From Coptodactyla brooksi (Eukaryota > Arthropoda > Insecta > Coleoptera > Scarabaeidae), in the NCBI GenBank assembly GCA_033557675.1, contig JAWQRM010000199.1, positions 1 through 26,769 on the forward strand: a stretch of 26,769 nt of DNA, given 5' to 3'. The notes under the pieces were generated by a model. The model worked only from the letters and a program-made list of their open reading frames with translations. It was not told the DNA's origin and ran no database searches. Position numbers and translations under genes: made by a program. Below are positions 1 through 9,627 of this stretch, in pieces; the stretch's first letter is position 1, and each line of letters opens with the position of its first letter.

Positions 1-805
1 ATGATAAGAATAAACAATATGAATAATGCAATGCTGTATGAATTTATTGTCTAAAAAGTATTGCAATGTCATACTTAAAATAAAATAGAATTAAATAAAA
101 TAAAGACATAAAAGACAACATTTTAAAAGATTGTTAAAATTTAAATGTAATGTAAATATAAAATACAAAAATATGAATTAAAATATAAATTAAAATATAG
201 ATTAAAACATTTTGGTGTAAAATTTAGAATTTAAAATAGGAAACTCGATCATTGTGCATTATGTAAACCATCACAGAGGGTACCGTGTTGTCTCAACAAA
301 TAAATCAATGTAAAGTGTGAAAGTTGAATACTTACTTTACTTTACTTACTTAATTTTATTTATACAGGACACCACAATCACATGTAGAAGTAGTGGTGAT
401 TTTGTAACAATGACCAAAAACCAGGCAAATCATGAATGAAAGAATTTATTTGTTGACTTGTAAGTAGCCTTGTGAAAAAAATATAAATATGTATATTATA
501 TACTTACATCCGACGTCAAAACTCTATTGCAGGAGGATATTTATTTATTAGTGTGTATCAAATGTTGGAAATAGACTAAAGTATCAGAGACTGAAATATA
601 TTACAAAAGTTATAACGAAAACGAGTTTTGGGAGACACAAAAAGATGAAAATGTTATTTTCTGTGGTGGGGAGGAGAGAAGGCAAGTTTAATGTGAATAT
701 ATTTTAAATAACTAAGGATTAATATTAAGGCGATTTTTTTTATATAGATATTTTGTTAAAAGGGTTTCTTAAGAAATTATAAATATGTGTAATTTGAAAC
801 TCATG

Positions 806-832
806 TTTGGTAAACATTAAGTGTTTACCAAA
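806..832. repeat. Perfect 11-bp hairpin with two forkhead-type sites
   Basis: TTTGGTAAACA at 806-816 and TGTTTACCAAA at 822-832 are exact reverse complements around the 5-base loop TTAAG. Each arm holds a GTAAACA/TGTTTAC core, the consensus bound by forkhead proteins. Whether it is bound is unknown. Confidence 0.4.
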
Positions 833-932
833 ATTTGATTTTTCATTCATTTTGTCCTCCTTTAATCGCTTTCTTATGTTTCTACCTGTTTCTTCTACAT
901 AGATGGCATTACACATTTTGCACTGGAGTTCG

Positions 933-1026
933 TATACTCTACTTTTATCTATATAATATAATATTATACTACTATATCTACTTTTATCTATATAATATAA
1001 TATTATATGATAAAAGTAGAGTATAT
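933..1026. repeat. Short direct and inverted repeats, cruciform-prone
   Basis: A segment running from CTACTTTTATCTATATAATA occurs twice in direct order (about 940 and 978) and is followed by its inverse, GATAAAAGTAGAGTATA, ending near 1025. The outer copies can form a long AT-rich stem. It lies inside the larger inverted repeat of 1-1255. Confidence 0.5.
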
Positions 1027-1525
1027 ATTTTATCTATTGAATTATTTAAAATATTTTTCAAAGTTTTGTTTGTTTTAATCTATAGTTAAATTCATATGTT
1101 TGTTTGTATTACAAACATTTTAACAATCTTTTAAAATATTGTGTTTTAAGTCTTTATTTTATTTAATTCTATTTTATTTTAAGTGTGACTATTGCTTTTT
1201 AGACAATAAATTCATACAGTATTGCATTATAACTCATATTGTTTATTCTTATCATATTGTAAATTGCATTGTAACTCATATTATTGCACATATTGTAGTA
1301 GAAAAATAAAATACAAATCAAAGCCATTGAAATTATTATTTTAAACCTAAACCTATTTACAAATTCATTAGTTAAACTGCGATGAAATGCCAAAACACTT
1401 TCCAAAACCAAGACTGCATCAAAACGAGATTATTTGGTTATTGTTTAGTGGTTGGCAACCGAAGTTGTTTGTTACATCCTCTTATATTTTGGTGTAACCA
1501 TTAATGTTCAATCCTTCTGTCCTAA

Positions 1526-1745
1526 TAGTTGAACAAATTGGGCTGTAATATTCTGCCTTGTCCAAATTGCTCATCAAACGTCTCACCGACTGACTACCAT
1601 TTTTTGAAGTATCTTGAGAACTTTTTGCAAGAGAAACTCTTGAACAACCAAGCCTCCTTACTGAAATTAATAGTTTATTGTGAACTAAGCATTATTGATT
1701 CAAAATTGGCAATAAAAAATGACAATTTATTTCTGGACAACCTCA
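1526..1745 (+). pseudogene. Decayed mariner transposase C-terminus
   Basis: Reading from about 1529 gives LGCNILPCPN, then SPTDYHFLKYLENFLQEK and NNQ. This follows the C-terminal part of mariner transposases (LG..VLPHPPYSPDL.PTDYHF..L.NFL). The third catalytic aspartate of the DD34D triad, in the usual SPDL motif, is lost (SSNV here). Similarity then fades. The sequence near 1732-1745 (CTGGACAACCTCA) resembles a degraded mariner terminal repeat. The N-terminal two thirds are absent. The remnant lies in what appears to be an intron directly upstream of the exon at 1785, and by chance is in frame with it. No TIR was found on the left side. Confidence 0.6.
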
Positions 1746-1784
1746 TATATTGTTGGCAAATTCTATTTGTTTGTACGTTTGTAG

Positions 1785-2080
1785 GCGGTAGTGTAGGTTC
1801 GAGTCCGGAACACGAAGGGAATAAGTTGGGCACATCACCGCGGATGTTCATGGCTCGGGGCCCACCGGACGGTTGTGAGAAGGTGCCACTGCGGCAGGGC
1901 GACGAGCGGCGCAGCCTGCCCCTGGACCACGCGCCACAGCCGCCGTGCACGTTTCAGCTCAAACCTAGTCTAGGCTCCGCTTTTCAACTGCTCCAGCCGA
2001 ACCTGCACTCGGCCGCTGACAGACAGGATGTGCCGTTGATGCTGCCGCCACCAAAACACCACCACCACGACTTCATATAA
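1785..2080 (+). CDS. Terminal coding exon, possibly FAM117/GLCCI1-like (partial gene)
   Basis: This is a sharply GC-rich island in AT-rich DNA. It opens after a pyrimidine-rich tract ending in TTTGTAG (acceptor AG at 1783-1784) and ends with TAA at 2078-2080, followed by TAG. The frame needs one base from the previous exon (phase 1 intron); that exon is not in the window. About 98 residues are encoded: hydrophilic and proline-rich, with SSPEHEGNKLGTSPR, PPDGCEKVPL, PSLGSAFQLLQP and a final PPPKHHHHDFI with a histidine run. The DGCEKV and (P)..GSAF motifs recall the C-terminal part of the FAM117/GLCCI1 family, whose molecular role is poorly known. I make that match from memory, so the family name is tentative; that this is a real exon is more secure. 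The open frame continues upstream into a mariner remnant, but the acceptor, the base-composition jump and the change of homology all place the exon start at 1785. Confidence 0.6.
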
Positions 2081-3309
2081 TAGTTCTTACTTGCGGCACG
2101 ACCGTGTTTCTGGTTATTATTCAGATCATCTCTATCGTAAACACAAGAGAAGGCCCAATATAAATATATATATATATATGTGTATAAAAAAAAGATATAA
2201 TTACGTTATAACGAAAAACACAATTGAGAATGGTACAACTCTCTCTTTCTTACGGGTCAATTTGATGAAGATTAAAAAACAAAAAGAATTTAATGCCTTA
2301 AGCCCAAGAATTAGCTTGTTATTTTTCGAAAAAAAAAAAAGTGGAAAAAAGAGAATCTCGGAAATGGGAGAGAAGGGGCAATTTTTTTATCATCGCGGGA
2401 TACTGATTTTTTTGCGGAATCTCTTTCGAGTCTAAAACCAAAGTCAGGGCAGAACGAAAGACAAAAGAGTTAATAAAACAAAACAAAATCGGAACTGATA
2501 CGTCTTGATCATAGTACTTACAAATTTGCTACAAAATTCTATAATATCGGAAAGTTTGCGACATATATTTTTTTACTACTCAACAAGTGATATTTGATGA
2601 AATAATCTGAAACTTTCCTAGTTCAACTTTATTAAAAACGACGGGGAAAAACAAACAATTTTTGGTGACGTACAAAACTGTTAGGACAAAATTTTATAAC
2701 AAGAGATAAATTAGGTAAACCAAATTAATTCCTTCTTGTGATGTTGAAAAAGTATTATGGTGTCTCAGATGGCATTCATCATGTAAAGCGTATGAAATTT
2801 TGTTTACTGATTATGGTTTATGTTTGGTTTTAAATTTATATTAATTTTGAGTGGCTTACAATGTGTAATAATTTTCCTTTACACTTTCTTTTCACATTAT
2901 ATTAATAGTGTATTATACTACTGTTAATAAATTTATTTTTAATTTAATTAGTAATTGGTGAGTGACGTGTAACGAACAGAATATTTATTTTATCATCTGA
3001 AATTGTACCAAAGAAGTAATATTTTACTTAACTTAAATAAGTATTTTCCCTTATTTTCTTTACGTTATATAAGTCTATGAAGTAAAATACAGCCTTTCTT
3101 TGTTTTTACAGAAGTAAAAATACTTTCATTCAAATTTATATTTTTCACATTTTTCCTTTGCAATAATATTGTTCTCCTGTCTGATAAGTCTAATTTTGAC
3201 AGGCATCTTTTTCCAAAACTGTGGACCATTAGGCTATCTCCAACTTTTTGTATCCAGTAATATTTTACTTGTGATTTTTACCGTTTTTCGCGAATTCACG
3301 AAATTAACG
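2081..3309 (+). other. Probable 3'UTR and intergenic DNA
   Basis: No coding signal is seen. Bases 2081-2460 keep a slightly mixed composition, as expected of a 3'UTR. AATAAA occurs at 2472-2477 and again near 2931. A TA run lies at about 2165-2178. The end of the transcript cannot be fixed from sequence alone; a further AATAAA at about 5394, followed by a GT-rich tract, is another candidate if the 3'UTR is long. Confidence 0.35.
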
Positions 3310-4300
3310 AGTTTATGAATTATAATTTTGTTTAAGGTGTTATTAGAATTCTTATTATAAATCGGATTGAAGGTATGAGAATGAAAAGCAAATAAAAACC
3401 AAATATTTCGAAATTCCGTTTTTTTTTGTTTTTTTTTATTATACAGAAAATGACAATGAAATTGCGCAAGATAGTATTTGAATTATCACTAGCTTAAGGA
3501 ATTAATGTAACATTCGATATCTATTTGTAACGTAATAAATGAGAGCAATTTTTTGCACTTTTGTAACATTTTAATTTTGGTTTTTAACCCAATTTCTTTC
3601 TAATGCCTTCAATTGTTTACAAAATAACACATTTTAATATTAAACCATTACTAAGATAACCGGGAAATTTAAAATTGATTCATTCAATTTATTTAACCAG
3701 TTTATGATATTATAATTGTAATATAATTTGTATCAATTATAATTTACATTGTAATTATAATTTTGTTTAAGATGTTATTAGAATTTTTAATTTAATTGGG
3801 AAGGTAGGATAATGAAATAAAAGTAAAAACCAAATATCACGAAATTACAATTTAAAAAATCTTTTGTCATTCAGAAAATAACAAAAAAAAATGTGCAAAG
3901 ACCTAACGTAATTACAACAAACTTTAGGAATCAATATACATGAAACTCCATATCAATTTCTGGCTGTAATAAATATGAACATTTTTAGTTTTGGTTAATT
4001 TGGCTAAATTGTTTGAGAAAAACCGCCCTTTAATATTTAATCATTACCAAGGTAATGTGGAAAATTAAAATTGAGTCGATTACTCTATGAATCGATCCAC
4101 TCTACGGATTATAATTTTGAATAAGGTTTTTTTTGGAGAATTTTTTAATTGGATGTATGGAAATGGAACCAAATTTCACGAAATTAACAAAAAGAATTAC
4201 ATCATGATTTAAGGAATGTCGATATCAATTCCTAACTAATAAATATGAGAAATTTAATTATTTAATGATAAAAATTAAAATTGAATCGATTTATAACAAT
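3310..4300. repeat. Degenerate tandem repeat, three copies
   Basis: The anchor TATAATTTTG recurs at 3321, 3756 and 4110, each time followed by the same order of diverged blocks: TTTAAGGTGTTATTAGAATT-like, GAAGGTA..ATGAAA, AAACCAAAT.TCACGAAATTA, CAGAAAATNACAA, and TTTAATATTNAANCATTAC. The spacings are about 435 and 354 bp, so copies differ by indels. Short A and T runs account for much of the difference. Nothing coding is seen. Confidence 0.6.
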
Positions 4301-4399
4301 ATCTTTATGTCTCTTTTATTTAGTTTTCTCGGTAAACAAGCTTCCAGGAACTGAAATTTTGGTTTTTTGAACCTTTGACTTAGTAACAAAGTTAAAAAA

Positions 4400-4600
4400 T
4401 GTTACCACTGCACGAAATTTGAAAAGTTTGTTTGGCGAACATGTTGCTAACCAAGTGAGTATCATCAGGAGCGAAGAAATACAGGGTAAAGATAGTGCTG
4501 AAAGACCCTACCTTTCATCGCTCCTGATGATGCTAACTTGGTTAGTGAAACGTGCATCGAGCATAAATTTTTCAGTTTTTTGTAGTGATGGTATTATTTA
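4400..4600. mobile_element. Head-to-head pair of hammerhead-bearing repeat fragments
   Basis: The reverse complement of about 4405-4475 aligns with 4515-4600. Each half has GCTCCTGATGAT, a stem-loop around CTTGG, and a tail like TTCAAGTTTTG..GTAGTGGT that is also found after the copy at 17897-17939. The + strand half keeps a complete hammerhead core. The - strand half has lost two bases of the GAAAC box. The arrangement suggests two repeat fragments joined in opposite orientation, or an inverted duplication. Confidence 0.6.
4520..4562 (+). ncRNA. Hammerhead-like ribozyme motif, type I (family A)
   Basis: In order: GCTC (stem I, 4520-4523), CTGATGA (4524-4530), one T, GCTAA/TTAGT (stem II, 4532-4536 and 4542-4546, loop CTTGG), GAAAC (4547-4551), loop GTGC, ATC (cleavage triplet, NUH, ending 4558), GAGC (stem I', 4559-4562). 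Stem I pairs perfectly and opens to the flanks, as in type I hammerheads. Stem III is minimal (AC with AT, one C-A mismatch), and stem II has one G-U pair and an extra unpaired T. Cleavage would fall after 4558. Activity is uncertain. Confidence 0.6.
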
Positions 4601-6749
4601 ATTAAACTTATAGAAATATTACTTCTTTTTTTAAATTAATTGAACCTTTTGCAATATCAGCCTTTACTTATAGGTTTCAAAGCTCTCCAAGTTTCTTTTT
4701 CATTCTAAATTGTAAAAACTTGAACATTAGCAGTGTTATTTAATAACTGTTTCATGAACTGTCAACCACTAATCAGTTTTTTGTTTTTAAAGTAAATACT
4801 ACTAATATTAATATAATGTTTTTAAACTGTCCTTTTTCTATCTTATGGAATAATTTGGAATACCTAATTTTTCTTGGCAGTTTTTCTTCTCAATTTTGTA
4901 AGTCATCGCATATAATTACAGGAAACATAATACATTAAAAAAAAACAAAAACTATATATCTATAAAAACAATTACCATAAAGTCTCATTCACAAACACAA
5001 AACATACACAGCAGGTTCTGTATATAAAGTACATTCCAAATGGGGAAAAAAAAGCCGAAGAGAATTTCGTATTAAGGGAAAACAAAACAAACGGTAGAAT
5101 TTATATCGACACATGGAGTGGACTATAAGAATGCTGTGATTTTTAGTGTAACAATACGTATAAACGCCACGTGCGGTGAATTTGAATATTTACTATATAT
5201 TTTCCAGTTATTACTGACGAGTATGATGATTTCTTAGAATTTGTTATATTACCGCAATAATTGCATCATCGTTGATGACAATGTCGACAAACCTTCAGTA
5301 TATGTATATTTGTACCAATTGTTACCTTATTGTATATTTGCGGTATTATTACGAGTTTTTTTTTTAATTTCATGTATATGTACAGACATATCTAAATAAA
5401 TGGACTGAGAAATTACTTGTTAGTGGTTTTATTTTTATGTTAACCCTGCTGTTTTGTTCAAATATTGTACGTTTCTATATGAAAGTACAGTTTGACACTT
5501 GTCAATTATCCATAAAAATAGTCCCATACCGAAAGCTGACTAGAGATCACTATTTCGGGACCCTAATCGGTTTCCTGACAATTTGTTGCTTATTTTAAAA
5601 TTATGCATTATCAAACGTTCCTGCAACGGTAATTAATAACAAAAAACAGTTTTTAATATAAACTATCTTATGCTGGAGGATTGAAAATGGAATTTTCTAA
5701 ACTAGAGTTAGGCAAGTTTTGTTAAAGCATTGTTATTATAATTCTATTTACAACCACATACCTTGCAAAGTAGATAATATTGCTAATATTCTTTTTACAA
5801 AATAATAAACATGCACTTCCAAAATTGGTTATGACTTTTTAATGCTTTACCATTCTAAGAAATATACCATCCTAATAAAATTAAGAGTTTTGAAAAAGTT
5901 GATGCCAGATCTCATGTATAAGTTTGAGGGATTCAGCCAGATGTGATTAATTTATTAGAATCTGAGGCATGGCAGCTTCAACAGATGTGAGGGGTTGCCT
6001 TTTATGGAAACATTGTTTAGATGACAATAAAATATTTACAATACTTGATAAATTTAGTTAACAGCATCGACAAGATATGAAATAATTAAAAACTTTATTC
6101 TTCAAAGTATTCTTCGTAAAAGGAGAATATTTCAAAGAATTATCAAATACGAAACAGCTGTCAATTGTAAATGTTTATTTTTAAGTTTACGTTTGCTGTT
6201 AATGGGAATAAATGTGACACTAAAGACAAGTCTTATCTTTCTTGATAATGCCAATTTGGTTGGCAAAACTTATCGGGCATAAATTATTTTTCTGTTTGGT
6301 GACAAATGCTTAACTTTCATGAAAAAATTTGCTGCTTCTATCATAGTTTCACAAAATCCCATTTATTTGATATTACCCTCTGGCAAAATCTCTTGCGTAG
6401 TTCCCGTTTAAAAGCAGCATAATTTGTGTCGTCTCAAAATATTTCTAACTGTCCTAGCTTTATCAGATTTACCTGCTGGAATCAAGTTCAGACTATGGTA
6501 AATGTAGATATCAGTTTCCCTTACGTCTTTCAGGTTTCAAGAATTTTCAAATTGTGACAAGGCGTCATACAACTTACCGTTTCGAACTTGTAGGCAATAT
6601 CTACTACATCCAAGATTATTCACTGCTATGGAATTGTAGACATGTATTCTGAAGACGTTAAATAACGTATGATCTTAAACTCCTTTTACTTAGTCTAGGA
6701 AATAAAAAGGAGTCACTTTAGGAGGAGAAAATAAAACGCCACACCGTTG
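4601..6749. other. AT-rich non-coding DNA
   Basis: I see no gene. An AATAAA near 5394 followed by GT-rich sequence is a possible polyadenylation site for the + strand gene. TGTATATT, which fits the Pumilio consensus TGTANATW, occurs near 5303 and 5331. In 5840-6660 some frames on the - strand look faintly protein-like but are riddled with stops, and I could not match them to a family. Confidence 0.3.
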
Positions 6750-6769
6750 CCTTTTTAAATGGTGTCAAA

Positions 6770-6775
6770 TTTATT
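6770..6775 (-). terminator. Polyadenylation signal of RpL27
   Basis: The - strand reads AATAAA here, 39 bases beyond the eL27 stop codon. This gives a short 3'UTR, as is common for ribosomal protein genes. Confidence 0.7.
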
Positions 6776-6814
6776 TAAAATTAAAGATAACACAACGTGC
6801 TTATTTATCATAAC

Positions 6815-9025
6815 TTAGAAACGCAATTTCTGGAAGAACCACTTGTTCTTGCCCTGCTTGTACCTCTCCTCGAATTTGACACGCGTTTGGAAGCGGATCT
6901 TCTTGCGCTTCATCGGGTCCTTCAAGTCCTTGGGCGCCACCTTTTGCTCCAACGCCAGATCAACGGAGTATCTGGTTGGCATCATGTGGTTGTAATTTAA
7001 TACCTGTTAAAAATAAGTACATTTTATTCTTCAACTTTCATACAAATAATTTTTCAATGTATTGGGTGATTGTTTATTAGTGAATTGATGGATTACCTCC
7101 ATGAACTATAAAAAAGAAAAACGTCCAATTTTTATATGAAAAATTAACATTGTGAATCCTCCAACATTACATTAATTGCTACAGGTGCAATCAACATAAT
7201 GCAACCAACCTGACAAAATTTTCTTTTTCAAAATGTCATTAAATTACTATAAGAACAGACTAGAAATACCACAACTACTTCATCAATAAAAAATTACAAT
7301 AACTAATCGAAATATTCTTCACCTTCCGAACAATTATAAAAAAGGTAATATTGAGAATTAATTGGATGTATCAGGTTGCTGCAAAAGTAACTTTAGTTTT
7401 CCTAAAAATTGGTTAATTGGCTTTAGCAATTCTCTTTGAATAACTTTCGTCAATGAAATGATTTGTACCTTTTGGCATTTTCTAGCACTCTGTTTTATCT
7501 TGCTTTCAAAGTAACTTGAAAGCTAGTGTGTAATTTTATATACAGATCTTAGTTTGACGTTGACCTTTTTCGTTTTCGTAAAGGAAAGAAAATTGTCATT
7601 GCGCATAAAGAGATATGTATGTGAAGTTGATGGTGTTAATGTCTGTACAGAATGCACTTATCGGAATTGGTTTACCAAATTTCCATCTGGAGATTCTTGT
7701 GAGATTTGTGAAAAACTGCAAGTTAGTTTTCCAACCATCAACAAGCACTTGCAGAAGCTTGGATTTGTTAAAAAGCTTGATGTTGGGGTTTCACATGAAT
7801 TGAAAGAGATTTGTTTAACACAAGCATCAATCTACTATTTGAAACGAGTGATAGCTGGTCATGAGAAGTGGATTGTTTACAACAACAGCAATTGAAAAAG
7901 ATCGTGGAGCAAATGTTATGAATCAGCACAACCCACATCAAAAGCTGAATTGGATCAAAAGAAGATCATGCTGTTAATTTGCAAGATCATAAAGGTCTTG
8001 TGTATTTTCAACTGGTTCCATCCAAACGAATTAATTCAGGTGTGTACTGTAAACCACCAATGAAATTAAATAAAGTAATGAAAGAAAAACGTCCATAATT
8101 GGGTAATCATAAAGAAATGATATTTCATAATGATTGGAGCTAGGTTGGGAAGTGATGCCATATTCATTATATCAATGTGGAATCAAGAGGTTAACAGAAG
8201 ATGGCAAAAAATAATTGAACAAAATGGAAAATATATAATTGATTAAATATACCACCTGTTATATAAAAATTATGTTTTATTTCATACAAGAAAAACTTAA
8301 ATAACTTTTGCAACAACCTGATGTATTATCACTTTATTATAATTTTAGTTTTAAGATCACCCTAAAGAAAGAAATTGTTTTGGAATAAATCTGGAGGGAA
8401 GTAGCCAAGCTTTTTATCCAGCAACCAGAAAATGTCAGTGGATATTTCAAATAAAATCCATTTTGAACGGTTCAGAATGAATATCACCTCTTAATACCTG
8501 CTAAAGTTTGTTTCGAACTTGTTTGACATTCATTGATGAAAACATTTGAAACTTTATTTTATGTAAGGTTGGTTGCGCACCCTGAAGGCGCAATCAACCT
8601 TACATAAAATAATGTAAGGTTGCGTTAAAAATAACGCAAGTTTTTGTAGAAAAAAACTTGTCGATGCCTTGTCAGTTTATGTCATTGACATGTTCAATTT
8701 AGAAAAATTGAACACGGCAAAAACTATGTATATATTATATATATATAGAATAATCACTACATCTTAAAATGACCAAGTTTTCATTAAATAAATACTAAAA
8801 ACTTACCTTTACAAACGGCTTGATTTTAGATCTCTTGTGAATCTTTACTTTACCCATACGTTTATGCACTTTCCTCGGGTACCTATCGATTCCGGCGACC
8901 AAAGCGTGTCCGTACTGTTTGTCCGAGGTACCATCGTCGTAATTCTTCATAATGATGGCCTTCCTGCCTGCGTATCGTCCATTCAGGACCAATACGACTT
9001 TACCAGATTTCATAATCTTCCCCAT
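6815..9025 (-). CDS. RpL27: Ribosomal protein eL27 (RpL27), spliced
   Basis: This encodes a protein of the cytosolic 60S ribosomal subunit. The coding sequence joins 9025-8807 (73 codons, starting MGKIMKSGKVVLVLNGRYAG) to 7003-6815 (62 codons plus stop), giving 135 residues, the normal length for the family. The N-terminal part carries the KOW-like segment (GKVVLVLNGRYAGRKAII) and HALVAGIDRYPRKV. The C-terminal part has YNHMMPTRYSVDL and ends KFEERYKQGKNKWFFQKLRF, as in other animals. The intron is phase 0, between FVK and VLNYN, with donor GTAAGT (8806-8801) and acceptor TTTTAACAG (to 7004). The start follows a 5'UTR of which seven bases (9032-9026) are in the same exon, after acceptor ATTGTAG. 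A further intron (9323-9033) separates a non-coding first exon. The reading frame is intact, so I take the gene as functional. The 1.8 kb intron has been invaded by a mariner. Confidence 0.96.
7371..8321 (+). mobile_element. Internally deleted mariner element with both terminal repeats
   Basis: The left terminal repeat (7371-7400, TCAGGTTGCTGCAAAAGTAA...) and right terminal repeat (8292-8321) match as reverse complements with about five differences over 30 bases. TA precedes the left end; the right end is followed by TGTA, so the target TA may be mutated. At 951 bp it is shorter than a full mariner (about 1.3 kb). It sits in eL27 intron 2, in the opposite orientation to the gene. Confidence 0.85.
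7560..8246 (+). pseudogene. Mariner transposase, broken
   Basis: Recognisable pieces in order are GVNVCTECTYRNWFTKFPSGD (end of the first helix-turn-helix half), then after a deletion EKLQVSFPTINKHLQKLG and KKLDV.V.HELKEI.LTQ, then AGHEKWIVYNN, and finally RRWQKIIEQNGKYIID with stop at 8244-8246. The first catalytic aspartate, in the usual GDEKW motif, is histidine. A stop follows YNNSN, and the segment with the second and third catalytic aspartates is missing. The product cannot be active. Similarity is to the DD34D mariners of the type that gave SETMAR in primates. Confidence 0.85.
8556..8714. repeat. Five consecutive stem-loops in eL27 intron 2
   Basis: The stems are: 8556-8578 with 8588-8610 (23 bases, one G-T pair); 8620-8627 with 8632-8639 (8 bases, loop AAAA); 8637-8645 with 8652-8660 (9 bases); 8679-8684 with 8686-8691 (6 bases); 8691-8700 with 8705-8714 (10 bases, loop AGAA). 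ATGTAAGGTTG occurs twice as a direct repeat. No snoRNA C/D or H/ACA boxes were seen on the host strand. Confidence 0.6.
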
Positions 9026-9323
9026 TTTGGAACTACAATAAAAAGCGATTAATATAACATCGACTTTTTTCGAAAATTAATTCATCGAGATTAGGTGTAG
9101 GAATAATGTAACAAAAATCAAGTTACACATGCCTCAAGATAATATGACATAACCTTAAAATGTCATTTTACTTTTCATGTTGAAGAAGCAAGATTTTTCG
9201 AAAATATTAGTCAGAATTAACTCAGAAGCAATAATCGATGATTAATCTATTAAATTCTACAATTTGCGTTAAGTAATTAACGCGATGTTACAAGATAAAT
9301 CATAAAAATAAAGCGGAACTTAC

Positions 9324-9350
9324 GTTGTTTGTCAACTCCACCAAAAAAGA
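9324..9350 (-). other. Non-coding first exon of RpL27 with 5'TOP-like start
   Basis: On the - strand a pyrimidine run TCTTTTTT starts at 9350-9349, the place expected for the cap of a TOP mRNA. The exon then reads GGTGGAGTTGACAAACAAC to 9324, followed by donor GTAAGT (9323-9318). A TOP start would put translation under TOR/LARP1 control, as for most ribosomal protein mRNAs. The exact start base is inferred. Confidence 0.6.
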
Positions 9351-9371
9351 ACCAAGTTTCGCCGCTAGAGG

Positions 9372-9383
9372 CTCCACGTGGAG
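9372..9383. promoter_or_regulatory. Palindromic E-box in the RpL27 promoter
   Basis: CTCCACGTGGAG is a perfect 12-bp palindrome containing the E-box CACGTG (9375-9380). It lies about 25-35 bases upstream of the inferred eL27 start, where no TATA box is seen. CACGTG is the site of Myc/Max-type bHLH factors, which drive ribosomal protein genes in animals; binding here is inferred. Confidence 0.5.
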
Positions 9384-9627
9384 GTTGTAGAAATTTTTAC
9401 AGATAACTGTACGCAAAATTTTAAAACTCTTATATGTATGTTGGTAAATGATACAAATTCTTAAGGAATTATGACATTGTTAAACACTAAGTTAACTATA
9501 AATATAAACATTGTGACAAAATTACCTCTCATAACTGTAAATGTAGTTGCCTATATTATTTATATATAATTTATTACAAAAAAATGTTTAAATTAATATA
9601 TTTATTGATAGTCAAAATCAGTATAAT

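Larger units (their letters stand above)
1..1255. repeat. Large inverted repeat, probable ends of a non-autonomous element
   Basis: Bases 1-140 reappear as the reverse complement at 1117-1255, with few differences (for example the run of AT-rich bases around 80-110 matches 1145-1180). Homology stops abruptly near 140 and 1117. The arms enclose about 975 bp of non-coding AT-rich DNA. This fits a foldback element or a MITE-like element with long terminal inverted repeats. The left arm touches the window edge, so the true left end and any target duplication cannot be seen. No transposase is visible inside; the small open frames on either strand here look random. Confidence 0.6.

Noticed and set aside
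368..459. Possible internal coding exon between TTTATACAG and GTAAGT
   Set aside because: The splice-like borders are good, but all three frames contain a stop, so it is not an internal coding exon.
1795..1806. GGTTCGAGTCC, a match to the tRNA/SINE B box
   Set aside because: It lies in the terminal coding exon, and no A box, acceptor stem or cloverleaf can be drawn around it.
6648..6675. CTGAAGACGTTAAATAACG as another hammerhead
   Set aside because: It has the first core box and a stem, but no GAAAC box follows.
6797..7000. Open frame of 67 residues on the + strand
   Set aside because: It is the antisense shadow of eL27 exon 3.
7004..8806. snoRNA in eL27 intron 2
   Set aside because: No C box (RTGATGA) with D box (CTGA) at suitable distance, and no H/ACA pattern, was found on the gene's strand.
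8837..9052. Open frame of 71 residues on the + strand
   Set aside because: It is the antisense shadow of eL27 exon 2.
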